Notes under the pieces: generated by a model | Database searches by the model: none | What the model was told of the DNA's origin: nothing | The model's input: only the letters and a program-made list of their open reading frames with translations | Program-made: the position numbers and the translations under genes | Part shown: positions 1 through 11,352 of the stretch, piece by piece | How the letters are laid out: each line of letters starts with the position of its first letter | Position numbering within the stretch: the first letter of the stretch is position 1 | Assembly: GCA_025769875.1 (NCBI GenBank) | Contig: JAGFNK010000282.1 | Location: 1-64,000 of the forward strand | Source: Russula earlei | Lineage: Eukaryota > Basidiomycota > Agaricomycetes > Russulales > Russulaceae | Direction of reading: 5' to 3' | Length of the DNA stretch: 64,000 nt

Positions 1-28
1 CCTAAATTCATTGTCTGTGTCGCTCCCA

Positions 29-631
29 TCATTCGCAAACCCAAAATTTAGAGGAATAGAGGATGTTTGCACACTTCTTATGCTTACCGTGTCCTTCTAC
101 AGCTTGACTAGCCTGAGTTGTATCAACTACCTCACCTTGAACAGACTTTACTGAAGCACACTCTGCATCTGTAGTTAAAACAAGGCTGCCTTCTTCTCCC
201 AGTATGTACAGCTCGTCATCGTCATCACAATCCATAGAGTTAGAGCATTCAAGTTGTGTATGCGTGGAAATGATGTCTGTCATGGGAACTTTGCTGTCAT
301 CACCATGAATATCAATAGCACTCTCTTCAAGGTCCTCCATTTGTTCAAGGGAAGTAAGTGTAGGGGGTGCATGGTGAGGCACACCACCTTGGGAACGTGG
401 CTGTGTGATCTCCACCCAAAACGTTGGGTCCACTGTATAGCATGCCAGGTTGGGGCACGGGGAGTTCATGGGGCTTGATCCGAGGGTAGGTACGGACAGG
501 GAGGAGCTTGAGAGCAAGCAGGGATTGTGCCTGGAACGTGACGCGCAAGCGAGAGAGAGAGAGTGTGTGTGTGTGTTTTCTTGAAAGAGAAGCGGGAGAT
601 TTTGAGGGAGTCGAGGTGATCTTTGGCACAT
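29..631 (-). CDS. Unrecognised 200-codon ORF, acidic C-terminal half
   Basis: An open frame of 200 codons on the minus strand. Its N-terminal part is Ser/Pro/His-rich and partly encoded by a (GT)n/(GA)n microsatellite around 555-580. The C-terminal part is acidic, with a run of Asp around residue 135. I recognise no domain. There is no visible intron structure or conserved neighbour, and another open frame overlaps it. It may be a gene fragment stranded among repeats or a chance ORF. Confidence 0.2.
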   Translation of the reverse strand: MCQRSPRLPQNLPLLFQENTHTHSLSLACASRSRHNPCLLSSSSLSVPTLGSSPMNSPCPNLACYTVDPTFWVEITQPRSQGGVPHHAPPTLTSLEQMEDLEESAIDIHGDDSKVPMTDIISTHTQLECSNSMDCDDDDELYILGEEGSLVLTTDAECASVKSVQGEVVDTTQASQAVEGHGKHKKCANILYSSKFWVCE

Positions 632-1469
632 GAGAGGGTTAACACAGATGCAGAAGCTCTTGATTTGATTCCCAAAGCTACTGTACAGGATGGTAGCTAC
701 TTAAATACAAAAGTGCTACTCCAGAATCCTGATCTTCCTACTGCGAATCCACAAGCGTGAGGCGATAACATCGGGGCCGAGATGCTATGGGCAGCGAACC
801 CTTGTGTAGCATGTTGATGATAATGTACATGCATCATTCGTGTCTGTGCGTGGACATGTGGCAGGCGAGGACGATGCTTGAGGGACGAGTGGGCTGGAGC
901 CAAGGTGAGTGACGTCAATGGCGATCGACTTGAGCCATTGTCATAGTCTGCTGACATGGGGCGAGGACCGCGGCAGGGATGTCATCGAGAGGTGAGTGCA
1001 TGAGAGAAGGAAAGGAAGAGGAAATGAAGGGCGAAGGGAGGGTGAATGCATGGCGTGGAAGGGAGACGGTACAAGTCATGTGAGTTTCCTGGCCAGTGGG
1101 CTCACACACCTTAGAACTGTAACAAGCTCGTGAAGTGTTTTTGATGCCTCATGACTGGGATCTGGGAGGAGGGCTTGATGGACATCTATTGGGATAAAGC
1201 TGTTCAGTGCAGTCATGGCTGTAGCTGCACGGTCCTCAAAGCACACAACAATTTTTTCAACAAGGATTTAAATAATGTTTGAATCCCGACTCGCACTCAA
1301 GTTGTGTGTCAGACCGCCATCCTGACATTATGTCACATTTTGCCTCTCAGCCCAATCAGGCTTTGAAGAGATGTGAGATTTGTCACATGGTTTTCCCAAC
1401 TTTGAAGAGTCAGTTGGTCATCAAAATCTGTCACATGTCACAAGCTATGAAGAGTTGGTCATATTAGTA
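632..1469. other. No recognisable feature
   Basis: Only short ORFs on both strands. A short sub-repeat around a TTTGAAGAG motif appears at 1,360-1,450 just before the satellite starts. No domain, RNA gene or mobile element end is recognised. Confidence 0.4.
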
Positions 1470-3440
1470 CAGTACTCAGAATGACCGTGGCATTAATTGG
1501 CAGTGTCTTAGCCATGTCCACCCCCATCCTGGCAACCTCTAGAATCACTCTGAAACTCATGGCATTACCTTGGCATTGCATGCCATCACTCAGAAAGACC
1601 ATGGCATCACTTGGCATTGTCTTAGCCATGTCCACCCCCATCATGGCAACCTCTAGGATCACTCTGAAACTCATGGCATTACCTTGGCATTGCATGCCAT
1701 CACTCAGAAAGACCATGGCATCACTTCACAGTGTCTTAGCCATGTTTACCACCATCCTGGCAACCTCTAGGATCACTCTGACTCATGGCATTACCTTGGC
1801 ATTGCATGCCATCACTCAGAAAGACCATGGCATTAATTGGCAGTGTCTTAGCAATGTTTACCACCTTCCTGGCAACCTCTAGGATCACTCTGAAACTCAT
1901 GACATTACCTTGGCATTGCATGGCATCACTCAGAATGACCATGGCATCACTTGGCATTGTCTTAGCCATGTCCACCCCCATCCTGGCCAACCTCTAGGAT
2001 CAATCTGAAACTCATGGCATTACCTTGGCATTGTGTGGCATCACTTGGCAGTGTCTTAGCCATGCCCACCACCATCTTGGCAATGTCAAGGATCACCCTG
2101 CACCACCTGGCATTCTCTTGGCATTGCGTGGCATCAATCAGAATGACAATGGCATCACTTGGCATTGTCTTAGCCATGTCCCCCACCATCCTGGCAACCT
2201 CTAGGATCACCCTGCACCACCTGGCATTATCTTGGCATTGCATGTCATCACTCAGAATGACCATGGCATCACTTGGCATTGTCTTGACCATCTACATGAC
2301 CATCCTGGCAACCTCTAGGATCACTCTGAAACACATGGCATTATCATGGCATCCCATGGCATCACTCAGAATGACCACAGCATCACTTGGCATTGTCTTA
2401 GCCATGTCCACCACCATCCTGGCAACCTCTAGGATGCCTTGGAAACCCATGGCATTACCTTGGCACTGCATCACATCACTTGGCATTGTCTTAGCCATGT
2501 CCACCACCATCCTGGCAATCTCTAGGATGCCTCTAAAACACATGGCATTATCATGGCATCACATGGCATCACTCAGAATGACCATGGAATCACTTGGCAT
2601 TGTCTTAGCCATGTTCACCACCATCCTGGCAACCTTTATTATCACTCTGATACACATGGTGTCACTCAGAATGACCATGGCATCACTTGGCATTGTCTTA
2701 GCCATGTCCACCACCATCCTGACAATGTCTAGGATCACTCTAAAACACATGGCATTATCATGGCATCACATGGCATCACTCAGAATGACCATGGAATCAC
2801 TTGGCATTGTCTTAGCCATGTTCACTACTATCCTGACAACCTCTATTATCACTCTGATAGACATGGCATCACTCAGAATGACCATAGCATCACTTGGCAT
2901 TGTCTTAGCCATGTCCATGACCATCCTGCCAATCTCTATGATCACTCTGAAATACATGGCATTACCTTGCCATTGCATGGCACCACTCAGAATGACCATG
3001 GCATCACTTGGCATAGTCTTAGTTATGTCCAAGGCCATCCTGGTAATCTCTACAATGCCTTTGAAACTCAAGGCATTACTTTGGCATCACATGGCATCAC
3101 TCAAAATGACCATGGCATCACTTGGCAGTGACTTAGCTATGTCCACCACTGTCCTGGCTATGTTTTTTATCACTCTGAACTACATGGTATTATCTTGCCA
3201 TTGTCTGGCATGAAGTCAGAATGAGCATGGTATACAATGTCCTGCTAATGTTTACAATCTCTATGAGCCAAATGGGATTATCTTGACATTTTCTAGCATT
3301 GCCCAATGTAAGCATGGCATCAATTGGCAGTGTGTAAGAATTATCCACAAATGTCCTGGCAATGTCTAGTATCCATCTGATCCACATGGCATGCATTATC
3401 TTGACATTATGTCATATTACTCAGAATGCCCATGGTATCA
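1470..3440 (+). repeat. Tandem satellite, about 113-bp unit, about 16 copies
   Basis: The phrase CTTAGCCATGT recurs at about 1,507, 1,621, 1,732, 1,848, 1,961, 2,055, 2,169, 2,281, 2,397, 2,490, 2,603, 2,696, 2,810, 2,903 and 3,017. Spacing is mostly 111-116 bp, with a shorter class of 93-94 bp. Each unit has the order CTTAGCCATGTCCACC, then CATCCTGGCAACCTCTAGG, then CATGGCATTA, then CATCACTCAGAATGACCATGG. Copies are diverged and decay after about 3,200. The unit length and lack of stops leave long frames open on both strands (a 399-codon one at 2,014-3,213); I take these as by-products of the repeat, not genes. Confidence 0.9.
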
Positions 3441-3719
3441 CTTAGCAGTGTCTTAGGCACTGGAGTTGTATGTGTGCTTTTATTAGGGATGGGAGAGGAG
3501 AGGCTGATACATTATGAAGCTCAACCTCTTCATTTTCAGATATTTCTGATTTTGATCTGAATGTAACAAGGCAGAGAGAGAAGTAAAAAGAATTTATCTC
3601 CCCTGAGGGGAATGCCAAAATTAAGGGCTCACATTGATTTTGGGGATGTACTGTGTTGTGCTGTCATGCTCCTCCCTACATGCCCCTTGTGGCCCAAAAC
3701 TACCAGTGTCATCTGATTC

Positions 3720-4660
3720 TAAGGGGACTAGAGAATGCCAGGAAAATGGTGGACATAATGAAGACACTGCCAAGTTATGCCACGCTCATTCAGACTGATG
3801 CCAGACAATGTTGAGGTAATGCCATGTGATATTGAATTGGTCTAGATATAGACATGACATTGGTGCCAACCTTATTCTGATTGTTACCAGACAATGCCAC
3901 CACAGAGCCATGTGATTCTGAGTTATCCTAAGCACTGTGAGGACATGGTGGACATAGCTTACACATCACTGACTAACATCTGTTGAAGTTGCAGCCACAG
4001 TGGGACACACAATGCAGCAATGCCATGAGCCTGGAAGTCCAGATTCCACTTTGGTGCAGAATAGCATTGTCTACCACCACATATATAGATCACCCACACA
4101 TTTAGTTCATGTGGCATTCCACACTATAACAATCCTCTTATTGTTTGTCTCAAGTATATAAGTATGATACATTCATCATTCCAAACCTCAGTTCTGATTC
4201 TACAGTACAGAGGTCAGTTACACTTGCTACTTACTATTACTCATTACTTATACTAACATTACACCTAGTGTGATTCTATTGGAACAGGTTAGATTACCCA
4301 ATCACAGTTCTGATTCTACAGTACTGAGCACAATTCTATCACAACAACATCATGCTCATTGTGACTGATGCCAGCTAAGTGCCATCTTATTCTGTGTGAG
4401 CCTAGACATTTCCATGACAATGTTGTACATGGCTAAGACACTGCCAAGTGAGGTCATAGTCATTCTGAGTGATGCCAGACCATGTCAAGACAATGCCATG
4501 TGGTTCAGAGTGATTCTAGACAATGCCAGGAAAGTGGTGTACACTTCTAACACACTGTTGACAGTGATCACCAATGACTTGCCAATGTCTAGGATTATTC
4601 AGAATCACATGGCATTGGTGTTGTATTGTCTGGCATTGGTCAGAATGTGCATGACATGAC
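3720..4660 (-). repeat. Inverted, strongly diverged part of the same satellite
   Basis: At 3,735-3,990 and 4,390-4,660 the sequence matches the reverse complement of the 1.5-3.4 kb unit, for example CATGGCTAAGACACTGCCAA near 4,430 and GAGTGATGCCAGACCATG near 4,470. The array therefore switches orientation somewhere between about 3,450 and 3,720. The stretch 3,990-4,390 has short direct repeats (CAGTTCTGATTCTACAGTAC twice, near 4,190 and 4,305) and no gene. Confidence 0.7.
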
Positions 4661-4912
4661 TTGGCAGTCTGTTAGCAGTCCACCCCTCAAGGGTGAACCT
4701 ACCCCTTGAGGATCACTAGTGGTATGGATGGTATGAGGTGTGGTGTGGATGGTAGTGCTGGGATTAAGGCTCCAACCATTCTATCTATATGACTCTTTTA
4801 CACAGTTTATAGTGTATGTTTATGTTTATGTATACCCCCTTATCCTGGGATCGACAGTGTTTCTTCGGATGCTCGCGTCGTGTTTGCAATCACAGTGGCT
4901 TGGGCCCCTTCT

Positions 4913-6529
4913 TTAAGGGAGTGTCATAGGCATTGTGTTCGAGGCATTCCTGTATATCGCAGTTGTCAGGCGTGGCGGAGGTGGTGTGGCATAGAGTGTA
5001 TCCAGGACCGCCTTCAAAGTTTCCTGCATCAGCAAGACCGCAGACTGCTGATGGGTAGAACTCACTGTATGGACCCTTGATGATGACACAAACTTTGCGT
5101 GTGGGTCCCCATCCATGTTCGATGGATGTTGGTGAACTTCTTTTTCAGGATGTGCATCCACCACATCCCCAGACATGTGCAGCAAGCCATGGGTCCAGGA
5201 GCCCTGTGCCTTAACTGGAAGCATCATACCACTTGAATCTGACCCCGCCGCAATTGTGAAAGGTCGTGCGCAATTCACAAGCCAAGTGGCCCACCAGCCG
5301 AACCATGCTCTGCTGACAACACGAAGATGGACATGTTGACCAGCGCGCCAACCTGTGCCAAGCGTTGTGCTGCCATTAAGTGCATTTTCGGCGGTTAGCC
5401 ATGCCATGGTGTACCATGTCCAAGCAATGCAGGCAAGGTGATCGAAGACATGGAGGCCCACTGCAGCTAATATATATGGCAAAGTGGCATGAGAGTGCTT
5501 GTATGTCTAAAAGCCAATCAGGGTTGTGCTGAAGAAGAAAGAAGAACAGACCCACTGCAAACAAGACTGTAACTCAGGTGATGTGGACAGTGAAGAATAA
5601 GGTGTACATCCTGTTCTGCACAAAGGAAAAGGTAAAGGTGAATAACAAGTCAATGGCACAGAGGGCAATCAATGCCCACATGAATTTGGGGATGCGCAAT
5701 TGGGCTCATAACATTCCATTCTGAGACCACGAGTATTCTATCCAATGGAATGAGCTTAGGGTCCACGGCCTATGAGAAGGGACCCACAATAACCGAGTGT
5801 TCAGACGTTGACTGTGATGACGATGACACACCCTGCAAAGCGATGGATGTGGTTCAACTAAAGGTAGACATTTAAGAACAGAGGCATATGCAACCGAAGA
5901 GCGGGAACCACATGCCTTCTCATGACGTAGCCTGTGCGCATGGGATCAGCGGCAAACAGGTTGGAGTGGCAGAGGGACGCGTAGTGCATGAAGACGGCGT
6001 AGATGATGAGGACAAACAGCTTGCCAAAGGAGAAGCTGGGCGAGATGTGGAAGTTGAGCGCATACACAAGTGTCGTGTGCATGATCTTTGTCCAGCGGGG
6101 CATGTGTGTTGGTTGTGTGATGGCGCAGATTAGCAGGAGGAGCCATGATGGCCTGTGCCACCGGTGGTGGTGGCCACCGCCATGCACGGGGGGGGTGATG
6201 AGGGCGGCGTGGGCTTTGTTCTTGGCCATGGCCACTCCCCCAGCAACATCCTCCTTGTCCTCCGGCATGTTGATGAGCATGCGCATGGTCTGGTTAGTGC
6301 TAGTGCTAGTTGAGCAACTTGGTCTTGTTCTCTTCATCCCGGAGCAGCCATGTGTGTCTGCCTGGTGGAGGTTGGTGTTGTTGTGCGGGTGTGATGAGCC
6401 AGAACAGAGGAAGAAGCTGTTGAGGATCTCAGAGGGCTGGAACAAACAAACGAGGGCGCGAGGGAGTGTCAGGGTGGCATATATGGCAAAGAGGGAAAGC
6501 AAGACGATGTCAATGTGCGTGCCAGACAT
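4913..6529 (-). pseudogene. Ferric reductase (FRE-type flavocytochrome) remnant
   Basis: Ferric reductases are plasma-membrane flavocytochromes that pass electrons from NADPH through FAD and two haems to extracellular Fe(III). Reading leftward, exon-like fragments line up with this family: an N-terminal membrane part at 6,529-6,430; a segment with PRWTKIMHTTLVYALNF and then FSFGKLFVLIIYAV (about 6,100-5,990); a membrane segment with RMYTLFFTVHIT and then FAVGLFFFLLQHNPD (about 5,620-5,510); PYILAAVGLHVFDH (about 5,480); and the FAD-binding region GTGWRAGQHVHLRVVS followed by PFTIAAGS (about 5,360-5,240). Pieces lie in different frames, with stop codons and no clear NAD-binding C-terminus. I conclude it is a dead gene. 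It lies between satellite and AT-rich repeats. Confidence 0.7.
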
Positions 6530-6599
6530 GGTGGGAAGGCGTGTTTACCACTGCACAAAATGGAGATGAGAAGGGCCATAAAAAGATAATCCTGTGAAC

Positions 6600-7830
6600 C
6601 ATGAGGAACCATGGGTATCACCTGGTTATGGGGATGGCAGTGTGAATGAGCCTGAAAAAAAGGGCAAAAAAAACTTACAGAAGGTATGCACTTTCTGCGG
6701 CAGGGCAGTAAGATGACGTGGCCCAGCTTGTAAACGTGCTTCCATGCTTAAGACGAAACTGGTGAGGAAGTTGGAGATGAAGAAATGACATGTGTTGCAA
6801 TCGATGCTGCAGCCGCAGCATGTAAGGGCAGCAGGTAGTGTGGGGACACCGGGTATGCTATTGTTGGCGATGGCATGCTTTCATACGGAATGCACCTGGC
6901 ATCTCATTGTCATCGTCATGGCAATCATCATGGCCGTGAGTGCTTTATTGCTGTTGTGGTACCACCTTGAGAGGGGGAAGTTAGTAAGGGGGAGATAAAA
7001 ACAAACCAAAAAAGCTGAACACGATGAAAACAAAAATGAAACACACACTGGAAAAAATATTCATCGCTCAATTGGCCTGGATTTGGTGCAAGTTTCAGGA
7101 GCAGGAAAAAAGCGAGACATGTTGCACACGCTGGAGGTTAGAAAAAGTTAGAGGAAAAGAAAGGAGACAAGGAAGAAAGGAAAATGAGCCATGCACTGGG
7201 GTGGTGGTGGTGCACAAAAAAAAACATTCGCTCGCTTGGCCAGACTCAGTTTTTCAGGAGCAGGAGGGAAGGCACACAAGTCACATGCATTGGAAGTTCA
7301 TGCCAAGGAGGGGGAAATGGTGGGTTCAAGGCAGAGGATGGTGCAGCGAGGGTAGAGGATGGGGAGAGACATGGTAGGAGCGAACACAAGAGAACGAATG
7401 ACCAGTTACAACATCACTTACAACTAATGCCATTTCGGGTGGAAGGCATCAAACATCTGGCAATACTAAGGATGCATGCATCAAGACATACATACCTCTA
7501 TAGCATTGCCCTCAAGGAGTTGAGGCAGGTAGATGTGAAGGACATGGTGCCATTCCGATGCAAGGGTGTAAGTAATATAAGGCAAGCAGAGCCAACATCG
7601 CATTGTCGGCCTACAAAGAGTGTTCTCAAAATGGAAAGTAGATCCAAAAGTAGCAATGGCCCAAATGGGATGGCTCAAATTGGCTCAAGCTGCAAGCCAT
7701 GGCTCAGCTTGGTCTGGCTCACCCAATCTGGCCAAGCCGGACCCAAGCCGAACTGAGCCGAGCCGAGCCATGACAGCACTTGTGACAGCACTTTATGGCC
7801 TCATTTTGTGGTGTTATAGCCATCCAGCAT
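6600..7830. other. No recognisable gene; low-complexity stretches
   Basis: Short overlapping ORFs with biased composition only. Purine-rich and A-rich stretches occur at 7,020-7,340, and a run built on GCCGAGCC/GGCTCA motifs lies at 7,670-7,770. A fragment matching the 113-bp satellite (CATCACTCAGAATGACCAT) occurs near 7,830. Confidence 0.4.
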
Positions 7831-7865
7831 CACTCAGAATGACCATAATATATCTAAATGTTATA

Positions 7866-8240
7866 AACAAAATGATGAAACATCATTAGGATTTCATATT
7901 CAGTTTTGCTAAAATGTTTCCTTTAACAAAATTGTGAATGTATTCAAAAATTTTCTGCATGAAAAATGTTAACATTATGTTTTCTAAAATGCTAGATTTT
8001 GTTGTCATGAATGATTATAACAAAACTTTATCTCTCTGACATCTTTATTCAAATGACAAAATGATGAAACATCTTTAGGATTTCATATTCAGTTTTGTCA
8101 AAATTTTTCCTTTAACAAAATTGTGAATGTATTGAAATTTTTTCTTCATGAAAAATGATAACATTATGTTTTCTATACAGCTAGATTTTGTTGTCATCAA
8201 TGATTATAACAAAACTTTATCTCCCTAACATCTTTATTCA
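7866..8240. repeat. Tandem duplication of an AT-rich unit (about 190 bp, two copies)
   Basis: The stretch beginning ACAAAATGATGAAACATC near 7,867 is repeated from about 8,056. Both copies share TTAGGATTTCATATTCAGTTT, the CATGAAAAATG block, CTAGATTTTGTTGTCAT and AACAAAACTTTATCTC. The unit is about 75% A+T and has no coding content. Confidence 0.75.
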
Positions 8241-8568
8241 AGTGACAAAACATTTTCAAAAATTTCAAAAATTTCACAATTTTCATTCCACCTTTTTCAT
8301 AAATTCAAATTTTGCAGTTTCAATTTTTTCACAATTTTGTTTCACACAAAACCTTAAAATAATTTACAATTTTTTTAACATAATATATGTTCTAAAATCT
8401 TATCAATACTATTTACTTATTTCATCATTTTGTAACAGGAATCTATTGTAACAAAATATAAGATAAATTCTCACAAATTGTTTGCTACAAAATTTGTATC
8501 AAAATAATAAATTTTGTTTTTCAAAATGTTACAGTTTTGTCATTCACATAAGTTAATTTCCCAACCAG
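8241..8568 (+). mobile_element. Right half of a CACTGG-ended foldback MITE
   Basis: From about 8,290 to 8,568 the sequence matches the right arm of the complete element at 42,131-42,581, including TTTTGCAGTTTCAATTTTT, the CATCATTTTGTAACAGGAAT block and the terminal CATTCACATAAG...CCCAACCAGTG. Its left arm is missing and is replaced by the tandem AT-rich repeat. The next bases, TAT ATG ATC, run straight into gypsy RNase H coding sequence, so the MITE sat inside gypsy element G1 and its left side was lost with the rest of G1. Confidence 0.7.
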
Positions 8569-8573
8569 TGTAT

Positions 8574-10164
8574 ATGATCTATGACAAAGAGCTTCTAGTC
8601 ATAGTGTCCTCCCTTTGGCACTTCTGACATTATTTAGAAGGAGCTAAACACCCAGTAGAATTGTGGACAGACCACAACAACCTCACATATTTCATGACAA
8701 AACAAAAGCTCACCCAATGACAAGCTCAATGGGCTTTGCTACTGAGCGCATTCAATTTCCACATTATACACCACCCAGGGACCCAAAACAAAGCAGATGG
8801 TCTGTCCAGGTGGCCAGACTATAAAGAGGGGATGCATGAAAATGATGCAAAGGTCCTGCTGGACCAACAATTTTTTAAAATTAGAGCAACCCAACCATCC
8901 ATGATGGAACCCATAGAAGACTTTGAAATAAGAAAACAGTTGTGTTCCAGCAAAGACTATGACCCAGAGGTCAAAGCGGCTTTAGAAACCATTCTAAAGA
9001 ATGGCCCCCGTCACCTTACAAAAGGCTTGCAGGACTGGAACTTAGATGATGAACTGATCCTCTTCAAAGGAAAAGTCTATGTCCCAAGGTCGGATGAACT
9101 AAGGCATATAGTCCTCAAAGTACAGCATGATTCCTTAGCCACCGGCCACCCAGGTCAATGGAAGACCTACAAACTGATAAGTCATAACTACTGGTGGCCA
9201 GGGATGCTAACATCTGTCAAGAGCTATGTGGATGGCTGCACTATATGTCAAAGCACAAAACATCATCCAACAACTACTGTGCCCCTAGTCCCTATCACCC
9301 CAGCAGGCAAAATATAGGATAGCATCACTATGGACTTCATTGTCAACCTGCCCCGCTCTCAAGGGTATGACAGCCTACTAGTGGTTGTGGACTGCTTTAG
9401 CAAAGCTGCCATCATTTCCCCATGTCATAAGACCATTACTGCAGAGGATACTGCCTCCCTAATCATGAATAATGTGTGGAGACAAGTAGGACTACAGTAC
9501 CAACTCAAATCATTTCTGACAGAGGCCCCCAGTTTGCAGCCAAAGTCACCCAAGAGCTATGGAGAAAACTAAACATCAAGTCCTCCCTTAGCATGGCATA
9601 CCACCCTCAGTCAGATGGAGAAACTACAGAGAGAGTCAATCAAGAACTAGAACAATACTTGAGAATCTTCTGTAATCACCAACAGGACAACTGGGCTGAG
9701 CTATTCCCATTCATGGAGTTTGCTCATAATGCACATGCCCATAGTGCGACCCAAAAGCCCCCTTTGAAATATGGTACAGTTTCAACCCAACGTTTACCCC
9801 CCCTCTTGGTTTCAATACCAAGTTCCCTTCTGTTGAGGAACACCTGCAACAGCTGAACCTACTTAGAGAGGAGGTCACAGCCTCCCTCTGGTATGCCGCA
9901 GCATTGATGAGACAATCCAGCTCCCATTTTCCCAAGTACCAATTCAAGACAGGAGACCTAGTCTGGCTAGCAGCCACTAACCTGAAGACAATGCACCCAA
10001 AAGCCAAGATAGCCCTTGACAGTATGGACCCTTCAAGGTCATCACCTCATACCCAGTCAACGTAAGCCTAGAACTACCAAAGACATGGAAAATACATCCA
10101 GTCTTCCATAATTCCCTGATCAAACCATATAAAGAGACCACTGCCCATGGTCCTAACTTCAAAC
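8574..10164 (+). pseudogene. G1 pol: RNase H end and integrase
   Basis: RNase H ends with [18 protein letters not shown] and HHPGTQNKADGLSRWPD. Integrase follows with its zinc-binding H...H...CTIC (HDSLATGHPG near 9,130 to GCTICQSTK near 9,245), first catalytic Asp in TMDFIVNLP (about 9,330), second Asp in a frame-shifted SDRGPQFAAK (about 9,515), Glu in DGETTERVNQELEQYL (about 9,620), and the GPF module leading into VFHNSLIKPYKE near 10,110. Two in-frame TGA stops near 8,626 and 8,718 fall where relatives have Arg (CGA to TGA). Frameshifts lie near 9,510 and 9,780. The frame stops at the solo LTR and resumes after it. Confidence 0.8.
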
Positions 10165-11128
10165 TGTCATGAACCATTTCCCAGAGAGGGCCCTTGAAGG
10201 ACCCTTCCTTATGAGAGGAAACCCAGCCTCTATGGTGTCACCCTGTTCCCACGGACAAAAGGGGTGAGTAGAGGTGTCCACAATATCACACACGCATTGT
10301 TGTGCGAGCGATTCTTGGCACAATCAACATACAGCAAGCCCTACTTAATGGCAACCCTTTTAGCAATAAAGTGCAGTATTATAGCCTCCCTAAGGACCCT
10401 TTAGGATGACTCTAAGTGCTCTACAATAGGCACTAACACAATACTAAAGACCGTACAACAGGTTATTAGACTAACTCTAATAACTGTAGAACACACTATA
10501 AAGCAATACTAAGGACCTTAATAGAAGTATTAGGGTCGACTCTAAGGACCCTAATGGAACTATATAAGGGGCCTTATAGGCAACTCCATTCCCTGAACCA
10601 AACTTTAAGTCCTCAAATGACCAGCCCTAAACTAACTAACAGCAAATGGATCAGCTGCTTTGCATGTGTACTAAAGCAGTGGACACGTGGACAGTAACAG
10701 CTCTTACTCATCAAAAGGAGCCTTCTTACTCAGCAGCTTACTGAGCATGACTGAGCATGCTCAGTAAGCATACTCCAACTTCTTACTCATCCATCTATTG
10801 TGCTTGATAACAAGGTTATAACTTGTTCCCTGTTTTAGCAGTTCTTTTGTAGTATATAAGCGCTCAATAAAGTAGCAGACAGTCTTCAGACTGTCCATTT
10901 GTTTATGGCACTCTCTATCCCTGGGATACTCCTTTAAGGACCATCCCCTTGTGACCATTCTGGCTTCTTCCTGCGTACCTGCTCAACTCTACCAGTGACT
11001 ATACCTCTCTGGTATTTGATACTGCTTTGGACTCTGCTCCTTGCCCACACTGTCTTAGATGTCTATCGACTCGTCTTTGAGCTTATTCCTCGCTCTTGAA
11101 CTGGATAGTTCAACAGTGAGTCTTCACA
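10165..11128 (+). mobile_element. Solo LTR, family LTR1, in G1 pol
   Basis: A 964-bp LTR starting TGTCATGAACC and ending GAGTCTTCACA, flanked by a perfect 5-bp target duplication CAAAC (10,160-10,164 and 11,129-11,133). There is no internal region, so it is a solo LTR left by LTR-LTR recombination. Removing it with one CAAAC copy joins the gypsy frame exactly. It is about 95% identical by eye to the G1 3' LTR. The U3 part has many TTACTCA/TGAGTAA-like motifs (10,705-10,790), a TATA box TATATAAG (about 10,854) and a hairpin GACAGTCTTCAGACTGTC about 27 nt further on. Confidence 0.95.
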
Positions 11129-11133
11129 CAAAC

Positions 11134-11352
11134 AACCTCCACCTACTATAGTGGAAGGGGAGGAACAGTATGAAGTGGACAAAGTCCTAACATCCAGACA
11201 TTCCCCTAACCATAGAGGTATTCAATACCTAGTACAATGGAAAGGGTACCCTGCAGCAGAGAACACTTGGGAGCCTGTGTCCAACCTAGTCAAAGCCAAA
11301 GAGGCTGTAAAGGTCTTTCACCGACAGTACCCAACAATGCCCAAGCCTATCA
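11134..11352 (+). pseudogene. G1 pol: chromodomain
   Basis: After the solo LTR the frame runs EEQYEVDKVL, then IQYLVQWKGYP, NTWEP and VKVFHRQYP, a canonical chromodomain that in chromoviruses directs integration to marked chromatin. The frame is cut by the Tc1-like element at 11,353 and continues for about 13 codons (with one TAG) at 17,656-17,696 before the LTR. Confidence 0.85.

Noticed and set aside
2014..3213. 399-codon open frame within the satellite
   Set aside because: It follows the tandem unit, has equivalents on the opposite strand, and shows a simple repeated, hydrophobic pattern; no sign of a real protein.
1470..3440. CRISPR-like array
   Set aside because: Units are contiguous diverged satellite copies with no constant repeat and unique spacers, in a fungal genome.
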